64,000 nucleotides of DNA, from the NCBI GenBank assembly GCA_965249685.1, contig CBDFMN010000003.1, positions 992,001 to 1,056,000 of the forward strand, written 5' to 3'. The stretch comes from RH-AL1 sp965249685 (GTDB taxonomy: Bacteria; Pseudomonadota; Alphaproteobacteria; Rhizobiales; Beijerinckiaceae). Every line of letters begins with the position of its first letter. The first letter of the stretch is position 1. Position numbers and translations under genes: made by a program. Below the pieces are notes generated by a model that had not been told where the DNA came from, ran no database searches, and worked only from the letters and a program-made list of their open reading frames with translations. This document shows, piece after piece, positions 51,442-60,845 of the stretch.

Positions 51442-53238
51442 GTGATCACCAGCCAGAGCATCGCCGCTCTCACTGCTGCTCTGGTCCATTCCTCCGTGAT
51501 GGATTGTCCGCAAGCGCGCCTTCGCCACCAAACGTTCCTCCTGCGGATGCTCGGCGCCGGTGCCGCCGCGCTGGCCGCAGCGCCGTTCTTCCTCGCCTTC
51601 CGTGGCGGACCGACCTTGGCGGAGGCGATCATCTTCGGTTTGGCGCTGGCGCCGCTCGGCGCTTTGGCGCTGGTCCTTAAGACGGGGCGCCTCGCCCATG
51701 GTCAACTCGTCTCCGCCGGCGCGCTGGTTGCGATCGGCGTGGCCCTCGCCGCGACCGGTCAGGCGAGCCTTGGCTGCGCGGCCGCCTGGATAGCGGCCGC
51801 TCAGACGGAAGGCGCCTTCGCCTCCGGTCGCGGCATGGTTGCAGGCTTGGCAGCCGCGTCGCTCCTCGCCTTCGGCGGCCTTGTCGCCTTGGACTTCGTC
51901 GTCCACCTGCCTGCGACAACGCCCCGAGGCGACCTCCTCGCCGCGGCGGCGCTGGCCCATGCGGTCGCCAACATCCTCTGCGGCCGGCACCTTCGGGGAT
52001 CGCTGGACCGCACAGGGCACCTCCAGGTCGAGCGCGCCAAGACCATCGCGGCCACGGTGGGCGACCTCGTCGTGTCCTACGATGCCACCGGGGCCGTCGA
52101 TCACGTCGGACCGGCTTGCGAACGCCTGCTCGGCCTCTCGCCCGTGGACCTTGTCGGGCGCGGCCTCTTCGAGCACGTCCACGTCGCGGACCGGCCGGCG
52201 TTCCTCAAGGCGGTGGCCGACGCGGCGCATGGGAGCGAAGTCGTCACCGCCACGTTCCGCCTGCGCGTCCCGCGCGACAATCACGGGGAAAACAGGACCG
52301 AGACAACCTTCCTCTGGATGGAAATGCGCGCGCAACGCCTGCGCTCGGGCGTCGTGTCTCTCCTGCATGACGTCACGTCCCACAAGCAGAACGAGGCCGA
52401 CCTCGAGGCCGCACGACAGGCGGCAGAGGAGGCAAGCCGCTCCAAGGACAACTTCCTCGCAAACATGAGCCACGAGTTGCGAACGCCGCTCAACGCCATC
52501 ATCGGCTTTTCCGAGATGCTCGCGACGAGCGGGCTGCGGCCGCGCGAGGGCGCCAAGCAGGACGAGTACGCGCGCATCATCAACCAATCCGGGCAGCACC
52601 TGCTCGCGGTGGTCAATTCCATCCTGGATATGTCGAAGATCCAGTCCGGCACCTTCGCGATCAACCCGGAGCCGTTCCTCATCGCGCCGCTGATCGACTC
52701 GTGCTGCGAGATGATAACGCTGAAGGCCCAGGAAGGCGGTATCGAGATCCTGCGCGCCGGCGGGACGCCGAACGAGACGTTGGTCGGCGACCGGCGAGCC
52801 TGCAAGCAGATCCTCATCAACCTTCTTTCCAACGCCGTGAAGTTCACGCCGCGCAACGGCAAAGTGACGATCAGCATGCGGCCGGACGGCAACTCGCTGG
52901 CGATCTGCGTGAGCGACACCGGCATCGGCATCGGCGCCGAGGATCTCGCGCGGCTCGGCAACCCTTTCTTTCAGGCGCGATCCTCGCTGGACCGACCTTA
53001 CGAGGGGACCGGGCTCGGCCTCTCCGTCGTGCGCGGCCTCGTCGGGCTGCACGGCGGCACGATCGCGGTGGAGAGCGAGCCGGGACGCGGCACCGGCGTC
53101 ACCGTGCGCCTACCGCTGGACTGCCGCTTCGTCGCCGCCGCGGGCGGCTCCGCAATCATCGAGACCATGGCCCGCCGTCGGTCGCCCGACCGGATCGGCC
53201 TCCCGTCCCACGACTTCAGGGTGAAGAAAATTGCGTAA
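51442..53238 (+). CDS. Membrane PAS sensor histidine kinase, DivJ/PleC-like
   Basis: The 598-residue kinase has an N-terminal hydrophobic region with about five to six TM segments (about 30-190), a PAS domain (about 205-320: VGDLVVSYDATGAVDHVGPACERLLGL), and the phosphoacceptor helix NFLANMSHELRTPLNAIIGFSEML (His near 344). The ATPase boxes are NLLSNAVKF, VSDTGIGIGAEDL and GTGLGLSVVRGL. There is no receiver domain. This layout and the H-box are those of the DivJ/PleC/PdhS kinases that act on DivK in the alphaproteobacterial cell cycle. Assignment to DivJ itself is inference. A GTG start at 51442 is used. The last 8 bp overlap the next gene. Confidence 0.87.
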   Translation: MITSQSIAALTAALVHSSVMDCPQARLRHQTFLLRMLGAGAAALAAAPFFLAFRGGPTLAEAIIFGLALAPLGALALVLKTGRLAHGQLVSAGALVAIGVALAATGQASLGCAAAWIAAAQTEGAFASGRGMVAGLAAASLLAFGGLVALDFVVHLPATTPRGDLLAAAALAHAVANILCGRHLRGSLDRTGHLQVERAKTIAATVGDLVVSYDATGAVDHVGPACERLLGLSPVDLVGRGLFEHVHVADRPAFLKAVADAAHGSEVVTATFRLRVPRDNHGENRTETTFLWMEMRAQRLRSGVVSLLHDVTSHKQNEADLEAARQAAEEASRSKDNFLANMSHELRTPLNAIIGFSEMLATSGLRPREGAKQDEYARIINQSGQHLLAVVNSILDMSKIQSGTFAINPEPFLIAPLIDSCCEMITLKAQEGGIEILRAGGTPNETLVGDRRACKQILINLLSNAVKFTPRNGKVTISMRPDGNSLAICVSDTGIGIGAEDLARLGNPFFQARSSLDRPYEGTGLGLSVVRGLVGLHGGTIAVESEPGRGTGVTVRLPLDCRFVAAAGGSAIIETMARRRSPDRIGLPSHDFRVKKIA

Positions 53239-53905
53239 CGCCGCCGCTGCCTTCGATGACGACCACGCACTCGACGAGCCGGTTCGCCGGCCCAAGACGG
53301 GGCGCAAGGCGCGCGGCGCTGGCGCGAAAAAGCCCCCGCCCCGCGGACGCAAGAACCGTCGCGCCATCCTGCGCTATGCCGCGGTCGGACTCAGCGCCAG
53401 CCTTGCCATTGGTATCGTGGTCAACGCCCTTACCCTGCAGCATAGCCGCCACCCGGCGCCGCTGTTCGGCACGGCGATCGCGCTGGGCGACACGCCGGCA
53501 CCCGCGGCTGTGGCGCTTCCTCCGGTCGTCGCGCTCGCCCCTCCCCTAGCTGCGGTTCCCGCGGTCCCGAGCCCGGTGCCCCCGCATGCGCGCCACGTCA
53601 GCCTCGAGGTGCCAAGCCCCGTCAGGGCAAAAGGCGACGACCCGATCGCGAAGCTGCTGAAGGCCTCCGCGGAGAAGACATCGGACAAGGCGGGGACGCC
53701 CCGGGAGGGCACGAAGACCGTGCTGGCGACGCAGCACGCGTTGCTGAAGCTCGGCTTCGTGGTCAAGCCGAGCGGCACGTTTGGTCCAGGGACGAAAGGC
53801 GCCATCGAGGCCTTCGAACGCGACCAGCACCTTCCCGTCAAGGGCGAGATGAGCCGGAGCGTGCTGAAGAAGATCAGCGCCGAATCGGGCGTGGCGATCG
53901 ACTGA
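53231..53905 (+). CDS. Peptidoglycan-binding domain protein with a TM anchor (224 aa)
   Basis: A basic cytoplasmic N-terminus (about 45 residues, many Arg/Lys) is followed by one TM segment (ILRYAAVGLSASLAIGIVVNAL) and a Pro/Ala-rich periplasmic linker. A C-terminal PG_binding_1 domain (TVLATQHALLKLGFVVKPSGTFGPGTKGAIEAFERDQHLPV) ends it. The start is TTG at 53231 with AGGGTGAAG upstream, overlapping the kinase gene by 8 bp. No later ATG fits, and the coupling suggests the two products act together at the envelope. Confidence 0.83.
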   Translation: MRNAAAAFDDDHALDEPVRRPKTGRKARGAGAKKPPPRGRKNRRAILRYAAVGLSASLAIGIVVNALTLQHSRHPAPLFGTAIALGDTPAPAAVALPPVVALAPPLAAVPAVPSPVPPHARHVSLEVPSPVRAKGDDPIAKLLKASAEKTSDKAGTPREGTKTVLATQHALLKLGFVVKPSGTFGPGTKGAIEAFERDQHLPVKGEMSRSVLKKISAESGVAID

Positions 53906-53917
53906 GCGCGAATGCCC

Positions 53918-55579
53918 TCAGAAGAGATGCACGAAGATGAAGAACAGCGTCGCGGAGATCGCCATGGCGCAGGGTAGCGTCAGCACCCAGGCCAACGCGA
54001 TGGAACGCAGCGTGCCCCATTGGATGCCCGACCCGTTCGCCGCCATCGTGCCGGCCACGCCGGACGACAGGACGTGGGTGGTGGACACCGGCAGGCCGAA
54101 ACTGTCGGCCGCGCCGATCGTGACCATCGCGACGAGCTCGGCGGACGCACCTTGGCCGTAGGTGAGGTGCGTTTTGCCGATCTTCTCGCCGACCGTGACG
54201 ACGATGCGCTTCCAGCCGATCATCGTACCGAGCCCGAGTGCCACCGCCACCGAGATCTTGACCCACGTCGGGATGAACTTGGTGGACGCGTCGAGCAAGC
54301 CGGAATAGCTCGCCAGGGTCTTCTTGTCGGCGGCGGAGAGGCTGGATTCCTTGTCCTTCGACAGGCGCTTCACGGCTTCGGCCGTCAAATACATGTCGTT
54401 GCGGGTGTTGCCCGCGATGGCCGCCGGCACGTTGCCGATGGAACCGTAGCTCTGGACCTGCGCGGCGACGTCGCGGATGAGCATTGCCACCGACGGGTAG
54501 GTGCCCTCGGTGATCGTCTTGCTCGTGATGAAGTTCGTCACGGCAGGCCGCGGGTTGCCGATGACGTTGTAACCCGCAGCCTTACCTTCCACGACCCTCG
54601 AGGCCGCTTGCGACACGCTGATGAAGCTGTCGACCTGGTCCTGCGGCAGGGCACGGTTGAGCGCGTAGGCGGTCGGCACGGTGCCGATGAGGATGAGCAT
54701 GATAAGGCCCATGCCCTTCTGCCCGTCGTTGGAGCCGTGGGAGAACGAGACGCCGGTGCAGGTCAGGACGAGGAGCCCACGGATCCACAGCGGAGGCACC
54801 TTGCCCGGCAGCGGCTCGGAGAACAGTTCCTTGCGGCGGATCAGCACCTTCATCGCCAGCAGCAGCAGCGCGGACAAGAAGAAGCCGACGAGCGGCGAGA
54901 GCAGGAGCGCCTCGCCGATCTCGATCACCTTGCCCGTATCGACGCCCGAGGTGCCGTCGCGACCCTTCATCAGCGCGTTCATCACGCCGACACCGATGAT
55001 GGAGCCGATCATCGTGTGCGACGAGGACGCCGGTAAGCCGAGCCACCACGTCCCGAGATTCCAGAGGATCGCGGCGATCAGCAACGCGAAGATCATCGCA
55101 AACCCGGCCGACGAACCATCGGCGATCGCCCCGGACGAGGCCGCCGAGCCGACCTGAAGGATCAGCTCGACCGGCAGCAGCGAGATGATGCCGAAGGCGA
55201 CCGCACCGCTCGAGGTCAGCACGCCGAGAAAGTTGAAGAAGCCCGACCAGACGACGGCCACCTGCGGGACCATCGAGCGCGTATAGATGACGGTGGCGAC
55301 GGCGTTTGCCGTATCGTGGAAGCCGTTGACGAACTCGAAGCCGAGCGCGATGAGCAGCGCGACGCCGAGGAGCAGGAAGGGGACGTAGCTGACGACAGGT
55401 GTGCCGACCTTCGCCACGTCGGCGTAGATGCTGAAGGCGGTGAAGAACAGGCCGATGGCGATCACGGCCAGGAAGACGAGGATCGTCTTGAATCCCATCG
55501 GCTGGTTCAGGTCGAGCTTGCCCGAGGAGGGTGTGTTCCTTTGGTCTAATCCAAGGTCAGGTGCTGAAATCGACGTCAT
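53918..55579 (-). CDS. pit: Inorganic phosphate transporter, PiT family
   Basis: PiT transporters import phosphate as a metal complex driven by protons. The 553-residue membrane protein has both family repeats: GFEFVNGFHDTANAVATVIYTRSMVPQVAVVWSGFFNFLG and VSFSHGSNDGQKGMGLIM. The SSSHTMIGSIIGVGVMNAL and PVSTTHVLSSGVAG strands also match. A long N-terminal extension (about 50 residues) and a hydrophilic central loop of about 120 residues make it larger than E. coli PitA. The ATG at 55579 is preferred. It is convergent with the kinase/peptidoglycan-binding pair. Confidence 0.92.
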   Translation of the reverse strand: MTSISAPDLGLDQRNTPSSGKLDLNQPMGFKTILVFLAVIAIGLFFTAFSIYADVAKVGTPVVSYVPFLLLGVALLIALGFEFVNGFHDTANAVATVIYTRSMVPQVAVVWSGFFNFLGVLTSSGAVAFGIISLLPVELILQVGSAASSGAIADGSSAGFAMIFALLIAAILWNLGTWWLGLPASSSHTMIGSIIGVGVMNALMKGRDGTSGVDTGKVIEIGEALLLSPLVGFFLSALLLLAMKVLIRRKELFSEPLPGKVPPLWIRGLLVLTCTGVSFSHGSNDGQKGMGLIMLILIGTVPTAYALNRALPQDQVDSFISVSQAASRVVEGKAAGYNVIGNPRPAVTNFITSKTITEGTYPSVAMLIRDVAAQVQSYGSIGNVPAAIAGNTRNDMYLTAEAVKRLSKDKESSLSAADKKTLASYSGLLDASTKFIPTWVKISVAVALGLGTMIGWKRIVVTVGEKIGKTHLTYGQGASAELVAMVTIGAADSFGLPVSTTHVLSSGVAGTMAANGSGIQWGTLRSIALAWVLTLPCAMAISATLFFIFVHLF

Positions 55580-55805
55580 CGGTACCGCCCCACTCAAATC
55601 CGTGATTTGTCTAAACAGCTCCGCGTTACACTCATGTGACGCGACCATAATCGCGCTTATCGGCAGGCAGCGGCCGCGAAACGGCGCGGCGACGATCGGG
55701 CACCCCGGGGCAACAGGACGTAAAATGACGCATTGCGCAGAGCGGATCGAGCCGTCGTCTTCTCGCTTTCCCCTCATGCTTTCGGCACAGCGGTAGGACC
55801 TTACG

Positions 55806-56201
55806 ATGGAAGAGTTGATCGCGCGGGTCGCGGGCGCGGCGAATATTGCTCCCGACAAGGCGCAGCGTGCCATCGGCCTGATCTTCGCCTTCCTCAAAAA
55901 GGAAGGTCCGGTCGAAGACGTGGCCGAGATGCTCCAGTCGGTCCCCGGCGCTGCTGAGGCTGCGGTGGCGGGAGAGGCGGACCGGCCGAGCGGTGGAGGG
56001 TTGCTCGGGGGGCTCATGGCGGCGCTGGGCGGAGGCGGCGGCCTCATGGGTCTCGCCGGTGCCCTCACGGGCATCGGCCTCGGCACGGGCGAGATGGCGA
56101 CTGTGGGTAAGGAGATCTTCGCCTTCGCCAGGGAAAAGGCCGGCGAGGAGCGCGTCGCGCGGGTTGCCAACGCCATCCCGGGCCTCGGCCAGTTCATCTG
56201 A
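55806..56201 (+). CDS. Small helical protein of unknown function leading the methylmalonyl-CoA mutase genes (131 aa)
   Basis: The protein has two similar helical ends, MEELIARVAGAANIAPDKAQRAIGLIFAFLKKEG...SVPG and ATVGKEIFAFAREKAGEERVARVANAIPGLGQFI. They flank a very glycine-rich hydrophobic centre (GGGLLGGLMAALGGGGGLMGLAGALTGIG). The pattern is like DUF2267/DUF2780-type proteins. It ends 13 bp before mutA on the same strand, so cotranscription is likely. No function can be assigned; the same gene order in other genomes would be needed to tie it to the mutase. Confidence 0.75.
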   Translation: MEELIARVAGAANIAPDKAQRAIGLIFAFLKKEGPVEDVAEMLQSVPGAAEAAVAGEADRPSGGGLLGGLMAALGGGGGLMGLAGALTGIGLGTGEMATVGKEIFAFAREKAGEERVARVANAIPGLGQFI

Positions 56202-56214
56202 GGGAGATGCGGCG

Positions 56215-57981
56215 ATGACGGAAGCGGTCTGGCGCGCTCTCGCGGAGAAGGCGCTCGGCGGACGGTCGGTCGAATCGCTGGCGAGCCTGACCGCCGAAGG
56301 CCTGCGGATCGAGCCACTCTCCCCGCGATGCCGGACCGACCCGCCGGCAGCCTTACGCCAGAGCGAGGGAAGCTGGCAGATCGCGCAACGCGTCGATCAT
56401 CCTGACGCCGCCGAGGCCAACCGCCTCGCGCTGGCGGATCTGGAAGGCGGAGCGGACGCGCTCACCCTCGTCTTCGCGGGGGAGACGGCGCGCGGCTACG
56501 GCCTTCCCTTGGAGGGCGACGCACTGGCCGAGGCCTTGCAGCACGTCGAGCTCGACCTGATCGGCTTGCGGCTCGACGCCGGAAGCCGTGCGGCGGAGGC
56601 AGCACGCCTGCTCAGCGTCCTGACGGCACGGCGGCGGCTCGGCAGCGCGCGGCTGACCGTCGACCTCGGGCTCGACCCGCTGGGCTCCTTCGCGCGCACC
56701 GGCACCGCCGCCGCCGCCATCGCCGGCCGAGACCTCCGTTCGTTCCGCGAAACGATGCGCGGTGCGGGGCTCGCGGGCTGTGTCTTCCTCGCGGACGGGC
56801 GGCCGTACCACGAAGCCGGCGCGGGCGAGGCGCAGGAATTGGCGGCGGTGCTCGCGACGGCGTCGGCCTATCTGCGTCGCCTCGAAATGGCCGGCATCAG
56901 CCTGGCGGAGGCGAGCGCGGACATCGCCTTCCTGCTCGTGGCAGACGCCGAGATCATCCTGACGCTCGCCAAGTTCCGGGCGTTGCGCCGCCTCTGGGCG
57001 CGGGTCGAAGAGGCGTGCGGTCTCGAACCGCACCCGGCGCGTATCCACGCGGAGACGGCCTGGCGGATGATGACGCGCCGCGACCCCGCGACCAACCTCA
57101 TGCGCGCGACGGCGGCCGTCTTCGCGTCCAGCCTGGGCGGCGCGGACATCATCGCCGTGCTCCCGTCCACCGCGGCGCTCGGCGTGCCGGACGCGGCCGC
57201 CCGCCGCCTCGCCCGCACCACGCAACTGATCCTCCAGCGCGAGGCGCTACTTGCCGCCGTCGACGACCCGGCCGCCGGCTCCGGTGGGTTGGAAGCGACG
57301 ACCGACGCGCTCTGCACGCGCGCCTGGGCCCTGTTCCAGGAGATCGAGGCGGAAGGCGGCATGCAAGCAAGCCTGCACTCCGGCGCCATGCAGGGGCGGG
57401 TCGCCGCGACCGCGAAGCGGCGACGCGAGGCCGTTGCCACCGGACTTCGGGGAATCACGGGGACGAGCGTGTTTCCATCGCTGGAGGAAGCCGAAGCCCT
57501 TCGTTCGCTTCCCCGCGGGCCAGCCGCCCCGCCCGGCCCGCTTGCGCTGGTCCCCGTTCGCGACGCGGAGCCTTTCGAGGCTTTGCGCGACCGCGCCGAT
57601 GCGGCGGCCGCCGAAGGCATGAGGCCAACGGTCTTCGTCGCCACCCTTGGCGCGCCGGCGGCGCATGGCGCGCGCGCGGCTTTTTCGGCCGCCTTCTTCG
57701 CGGGAGCCGGTGTCCGCACCGTGACGGCGGCGCACGAGGACTACGACGCGTCGGTAACGCCCGTCGTCTGCCTGTGTGGTGCCGACGACGCCGATGGCGC
57801 GGCGCAGCCCGTCGCGGCCCTGCGCGCCGCCGGCGCGCGGCGGATCATGGTCGCCGGCGCGCCCGATGCCGGCGACCGGACGATGGGGGCCGACGTCTTC
57901 ATCCATTCCGGCTGCAACGCGCCGCAGATCCTTGCAGAAACTCTGGATTTTCTTCTCGCCACGGCTCCGTCCGGAGGATAG
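56215..57981 (+). CDS. mutA: Methylmalonyl-CoA mutase small (beta) subunit
   Basis: The heterodimeric mutase converts methylmalonyl-CoA to succinyl-CoA; this subunit is structural and lacks catalytic B12. The 588-residue protein has the mutase TIM-barrel region (EGSWQIAQRVDHPDAAEANRLALADLEGGADALTLVF, ARIHAETAWRMMTRRDPATNLMRATAAVFASSLGGADIIAVLP) and a degenerate C-terminal Rossmann domain (VAGAPDAGDRTMGADVFIHSGCNAPQIL) without DxHxxG. GAGGGAGA precedes the ATG at 56215. It starts just after the small unknown gene and 54 bp before mutB. Function in propionate or ethylmalonyl-CoA-derived carbon flow is inferred from the family. Confidence 0.93.
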   Translation: MTEAVWRALAEKALGGRSVESLASLTAEGLRIEPLSPRCRTDPPAALRQSEGSWQIAQRVDHPDAAEANRLALADLEGGADALTLVFAGETARGYGLPLEGDALAEALQHVELDLIGLRLDAGSRAAEAARLLSVLTARRRLGSARLTVDLGLDPLGSFARTGTAAAAIAGRDLRSFRETMRGAGLAGCVFLADGRPYHEAGAGEAQELAAVLATASAYLRRLEMAGISLAEASADIAFLLVADAEIILTLAKFRALRRLWARVEEACGLEPHPARIHAETAWRMMTRRDPATNLMRATAAVFASSLGGADIIAVLPSTAALGVPDAAARRLARTTQLILQREALLAAVDDPAAGSGGLEATTDALCTRAWALFQEIEAEGGMQASLHSGAMQGRVAATAKRRREAVATGLRGITGTSVFPSLEEAEALRSLPRGPAAPPGPLALVPVRDAEPFEALRDRADAAAAEGMRPTVFVATLGAPAAHGARAAFSAAFFAGAGVRTVTAAHEDYDASVTPVVCLCGADDADGAAQPVAALRAAGARRIMVAGAPDAGDRTMGADVFIHSGCNAPQILAETLDFLLATAPSGG

Positions 57982-58035
57982 CGGGCAGAGGCGTTTGGAC
58001 GTTATGCTGGCGCCGATGAAACAGAGAAGGCGCCG

Positions 58036-60189
58036 ATGAGCGGCATCCCCGATTTTTCGTCCCTGCCGTTTCGTCTCGCAACCGGGGCGGTGCGCCCAGT
58101 GGCGCGGCAACCTTGGCTGCTCCCAGAGGGGGTGCGCGTGCGGCCGCGCTATGCCGCCGTCGATCTCGTCGGGTTGGAAGGCCTCGATACCTACCCAGGG
58201 GTCTCGCCGTTCACCCGCGGCCCCTACCCCAGCATGTACGTCAGTCAGCCCTGGACGATCCGGCAATATGCCGGGTTCTCGACCGCGGAGGAATCCAACG
58301 CGTTCTACCGCCGCAACCTCGCCGGTGGGCAGAAAGGCCTGTCCGTCGCCTTCGACCTCGCGACCCACCGCGGCTACGATTCGGACCATCCCCGCGTCGC
58401 CGGCGACGTCGGGCTCGCCGGGGTGGCTATCGATTCAATTCTCGACATGCGCACGCTCTTCGACGCGATCCCGCTCGGCGAGGTCACCGTGTCCATGACG
58501 ATGAACGGCGCGGTGCTGCCGATCCTCGCGCTCTACATCGTCGCGGCAGAGGAGCAGGGCGTGCCGCAGGCCAAGCTCGCGGGCACGATCCAGAACGACA
58601 TCCTCAAAGAATTCATGGTGCGCAACACCTACATCTACCCGCCTGCCGCCTCCATGCGCATCGTCGCCGACATCTTCGCCTACACCGCGCAAACGATGCC
58701 GAAATTCAATTCGATCTCGATCTCCGGCTATCACATGCAGGAGGCAGGCGCGACGGCCGACCTCGAACTCGCGTACACGTTGGCGGATGGCCTCGAGTAC
58801 GTGCGCGCCGGCCTTCAAGCCGGCCTCGACATCGATGCCTTCGCGCCGCGCCTGTCGTTCTTCTGGGCCGTTGGCATGAACTTCTTCATGGAGGTCGCCA
58901 AGATGCGGGCGGCGCGCCTGCTGTGGTGCGAACTCCTCGCCCCGTTTCATCCGAAGTCGCAGAAGTCCCTGGCGCTGCGCACCCACTGCCAGACATCGGG
59001 CTGGTCGCTCGCCGCGCAGGACGTGTGGAACAACGTCGTGCGCACGCAGATCGAAGCCATGGCGGCGACGCAGGGCGGCACCCAGTCGCTGCACACCAAC
59101 GCGCTCGACGAGGCCCTCGCCCTACCGACGGACGAGACCGCACGCATCGCCCGCAACACCCAGCTGTTCCTCCAAAACGAGACCGGCACGACCGCGATGA
59201 TCGATCCGTGGGGCGGCTCGTACTACGTGGAGCGCCTGACCCACGACCTCGTCGCCCGCGCGCGCGAACACTTGGCCGAGATCGCGGCGCTCGGCGGCAT
59301 GGCGCGGGCCATCGAGGCCGGCGTGCCCAAGCGGCGCATCGAGGAGGCGGCGACCCGCATCCAGGCGCGCATCGACTCCGGGGCGCAGGCGGTCGTCGGC
59401 GTCAATTGCTTCCGCGCACCGGACGACAGGCCGCCGGACGTCCGCAAAGTCGACAGCGGCGACGTGCGGGCGCAGCAGGTGGTCAAGCTCGCCCGCCTGC
59501 GCGCCGGTCGTGACCCGGCAGGGCTGGCTGCCGCGCTCGACGCCCTGCGCGAGGGTGCGCGGAGCAACGCCAACCTCCTCGCGCTGTCGGTCGAGGCGGC
59601 GCGCGCGCAGGCGACCGTCGGTGAAATCTCGCTCGCTCTTGAGGACGTGTTCGGGCGGCACGCCGCCACCGCCCATGTGGTGACCGGCATCTACGCCCGC
59701 ACGACCGGCGAGAGCGAGGCCGTCGTCCGCGCGCGCCGCCTCGTCGCGACCTTCGCGGAGAACGACGGGCGGCCGCCGCGTATCCTCGTCGCGAAGATCG
59801 GCCAGGACGGGCACGACCGCGGCCAGAAGGTGATCGCCTCGGCCTTCGGCGACCTCGGTTTCGACGTGGCTATCGGGCCGTTGTTCGCCACGCCGGAAGA
59901 GGCCGTGCGGCAGGCGCTGGAGGCCGACGTCCATGTCATCGGCCTATCAACGCTTGCGGCGGGCCACCTGACGCTCGTCCCGGCGCTGCGTGCGGCGCTG
60001 GAGCGCGCCGGACGTGAGGACGTCATGATCGTCGTCGGCGGGATCATCCCGGTCCAGGATTTTTCCGCCCTGCGCGAAGCGGGCGCCGCCGCGATCTTTC
60101 CACCGGGCACGGTCATCCCGGAAGCCGCGGAAACGCTGCTCGACGCACTGAGCGAGAGGCTCGGCTATCGGCAGAAAGCGGCTCGGTAG
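58036..60189 (+). CDS. mutB: Methylmalonyl-CoA mutase large (alpha) subunit, B12-dependent
   Basis: This is the catalytic subunit. The 717-residue protein has the substrate-binding region RGPYPSMYVSQPWTIRQYAGFSTAEESN, typical of true methylmalonyl-CoA mutase, GLSVAFDLATHRGYDSDHPRVAGDVGLAGVAIDS, TNALDEALALPTDETARIARNTQL and GGSYYVERLT. The C-terminal cobalamin domain carries DGHDRGQKV (Asp591, lower ligand His593) and VIGLSTLAAGHLTLVPAL. Length is normal for the proteobacterial enzyme. The chaperone MeaB is not in the window. Confidence 0.97.
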   Translation: MSGIPDFSSLPFRLATGAVRPVARQPWLLPEGVRVRPRYAAVDLVGLEGLDTYPGVSPFTRGPYPSMYVSQPWTIRQYAGFSTAEESNAFYRRNLAGGQKGLSVAFDLATHRGYDSDHPRVAGDVGLAGVAIDSILDMRTLFDAIPLGEVTVSMTMNGAVLPILALYIVAAEEQGVPQAKLAGTIQNDILKEFMVRNTYIYPPAASMRIVADIFAYTAQTMPKFNSISISGYHMQEAGATADLELAYTLADGLEYVRAGLQAGLDIDAFAPRLSFFWAVGMNFFMEVAKMRAARLLWCELLAPFHPKSQKSLALRTHCQTSGWSLAAQDVWNNVVRTQIEAMAATQGGTQSLHTNALDEALALPTDETARIARNTQLFLQNETGTTAMIDPWGGSYYVERLTHDLVARAREHLAEIAALGGMARAIEAGVPKRRIEEAATRIQARIDSGAQAVVGVNCFRAPDDRPPDVRKVDSGDVRAQQVVKLARLRAGRDPAGLAAALDALREGARSNANLLALSVEAARAQATVGEISLALEDVFGRHAATAHVVTGIYARTTGESEAVVRARRLVATFAENDGRPPRILVAKIGQDGHDRGQKVIASAFGDLGFDVAIGPLFATPEEAVRQALEADVHVIGLSTLAAGHLTLVPALRAALERAGREDVMIVVGGIIPVQDFSALREAGAAAIFPPGTVIPEAAETLLDALSERLGYRQKAAR

Positions 60190-60222
60190 ACGCCCGTACT
60201 CTCCGTGGGGCGCGCGCGAAGG

Positions 60223-60810
60223 CTACAGGTCAGCGATCCGCACGGCAAAGCCGGGAGCGCTCGGATGTGTCAGCGTCGCGTCCATCGGCGCGATCGCGAC
60301 GGAGGTCCATGCGCCATCGTGGGGAGCACGGTGGATCGTCGTCTGCAGCCGCTCCGTATCGAGGACCCAGAGCTCCTGGACGCCGTAGCGCGCGTAGAGG
60401 GCCGCCTTGAGGTTAAGGTCGCGGCGCAGCGTCGCCGTGGCCACCTCGATGGCGAGAAGGACATCGGGACCTCGCACGCTCGTACTGTCCATCATCGGAA
60501 ACACGGAGAGGTCGGGTTCGAGAACCGTTTGGGCATCGAGGACGAGGCTCGTTTCGACGCCGAGTTGCAGGTGGTCGGGAAGCGTCTTGGCCAAGGCTCG
60601 GTTCAAGGCGAGCTTGAAGCGTTCGTGCGGCGCGTTCTTCGCCTGCATCATTACGAGGTCGCCTTCGATGAGTTCAAACTTCTCATCCTCGTCGATCACG
60701 CCGAGATCCTGCATTCGGAAGACCTCGGCGACCGTGAAGGCGCGCCGCGGGTAGCCGTCGCCGGCCCTCGTCGCGGTTACGGCCAGATGGTCAGGCAGTC
60801 CCTTCGTCAT
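60223..60810 (-). CDS. Uma2-family protein (PD-(D/E)XK nuclease fold)
   Basis: The 195-residue protein has the Uma2/DUF820 pattern: FTVAEVFRMQDLGVIDEDEKFELIEGDLVMMQ, then the fold's active-site residues in LEPDLSVFP (Pro-Asp), VLLAIEVATATLRRDLNLKAALYARYGVQELWVLD (Glu, Lys and Tyr). The family has a restriction-endonuclease-like fold, and its biological role is mostly unproven. AAGGAGG precedes the ATG at 60810. It is convergent with mutB. Confidence 0.9.
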   Translation of the reverse strand: MTKGLPDHLAVTATRAGDGYPRRAFTVAEVFRMQDLGVIDEDEKFELIEGDLVMMQAKNAPHERFKLALNRALAKTLPDHLQLGVETSLVLDAQTVLEPDLSVFPMMDSTSVRGPDVLLAIEVATATLRRDLNLKAALYARYGVQELWVLDTERLQTTIHRAPHDGAWTSVAIAPMDATLTHPSAPGFAVRIADL

Positions 60811-60845
60811 GGCATCGCCTCCTTAACTCATCGCCTCCGGCCTGC

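Noticed and set aside
60223..60810. Uma2 gene as evidence of a defence island
   Set aside because: No other defence gene is nearby; Uma2 proteins commonly stand alone.
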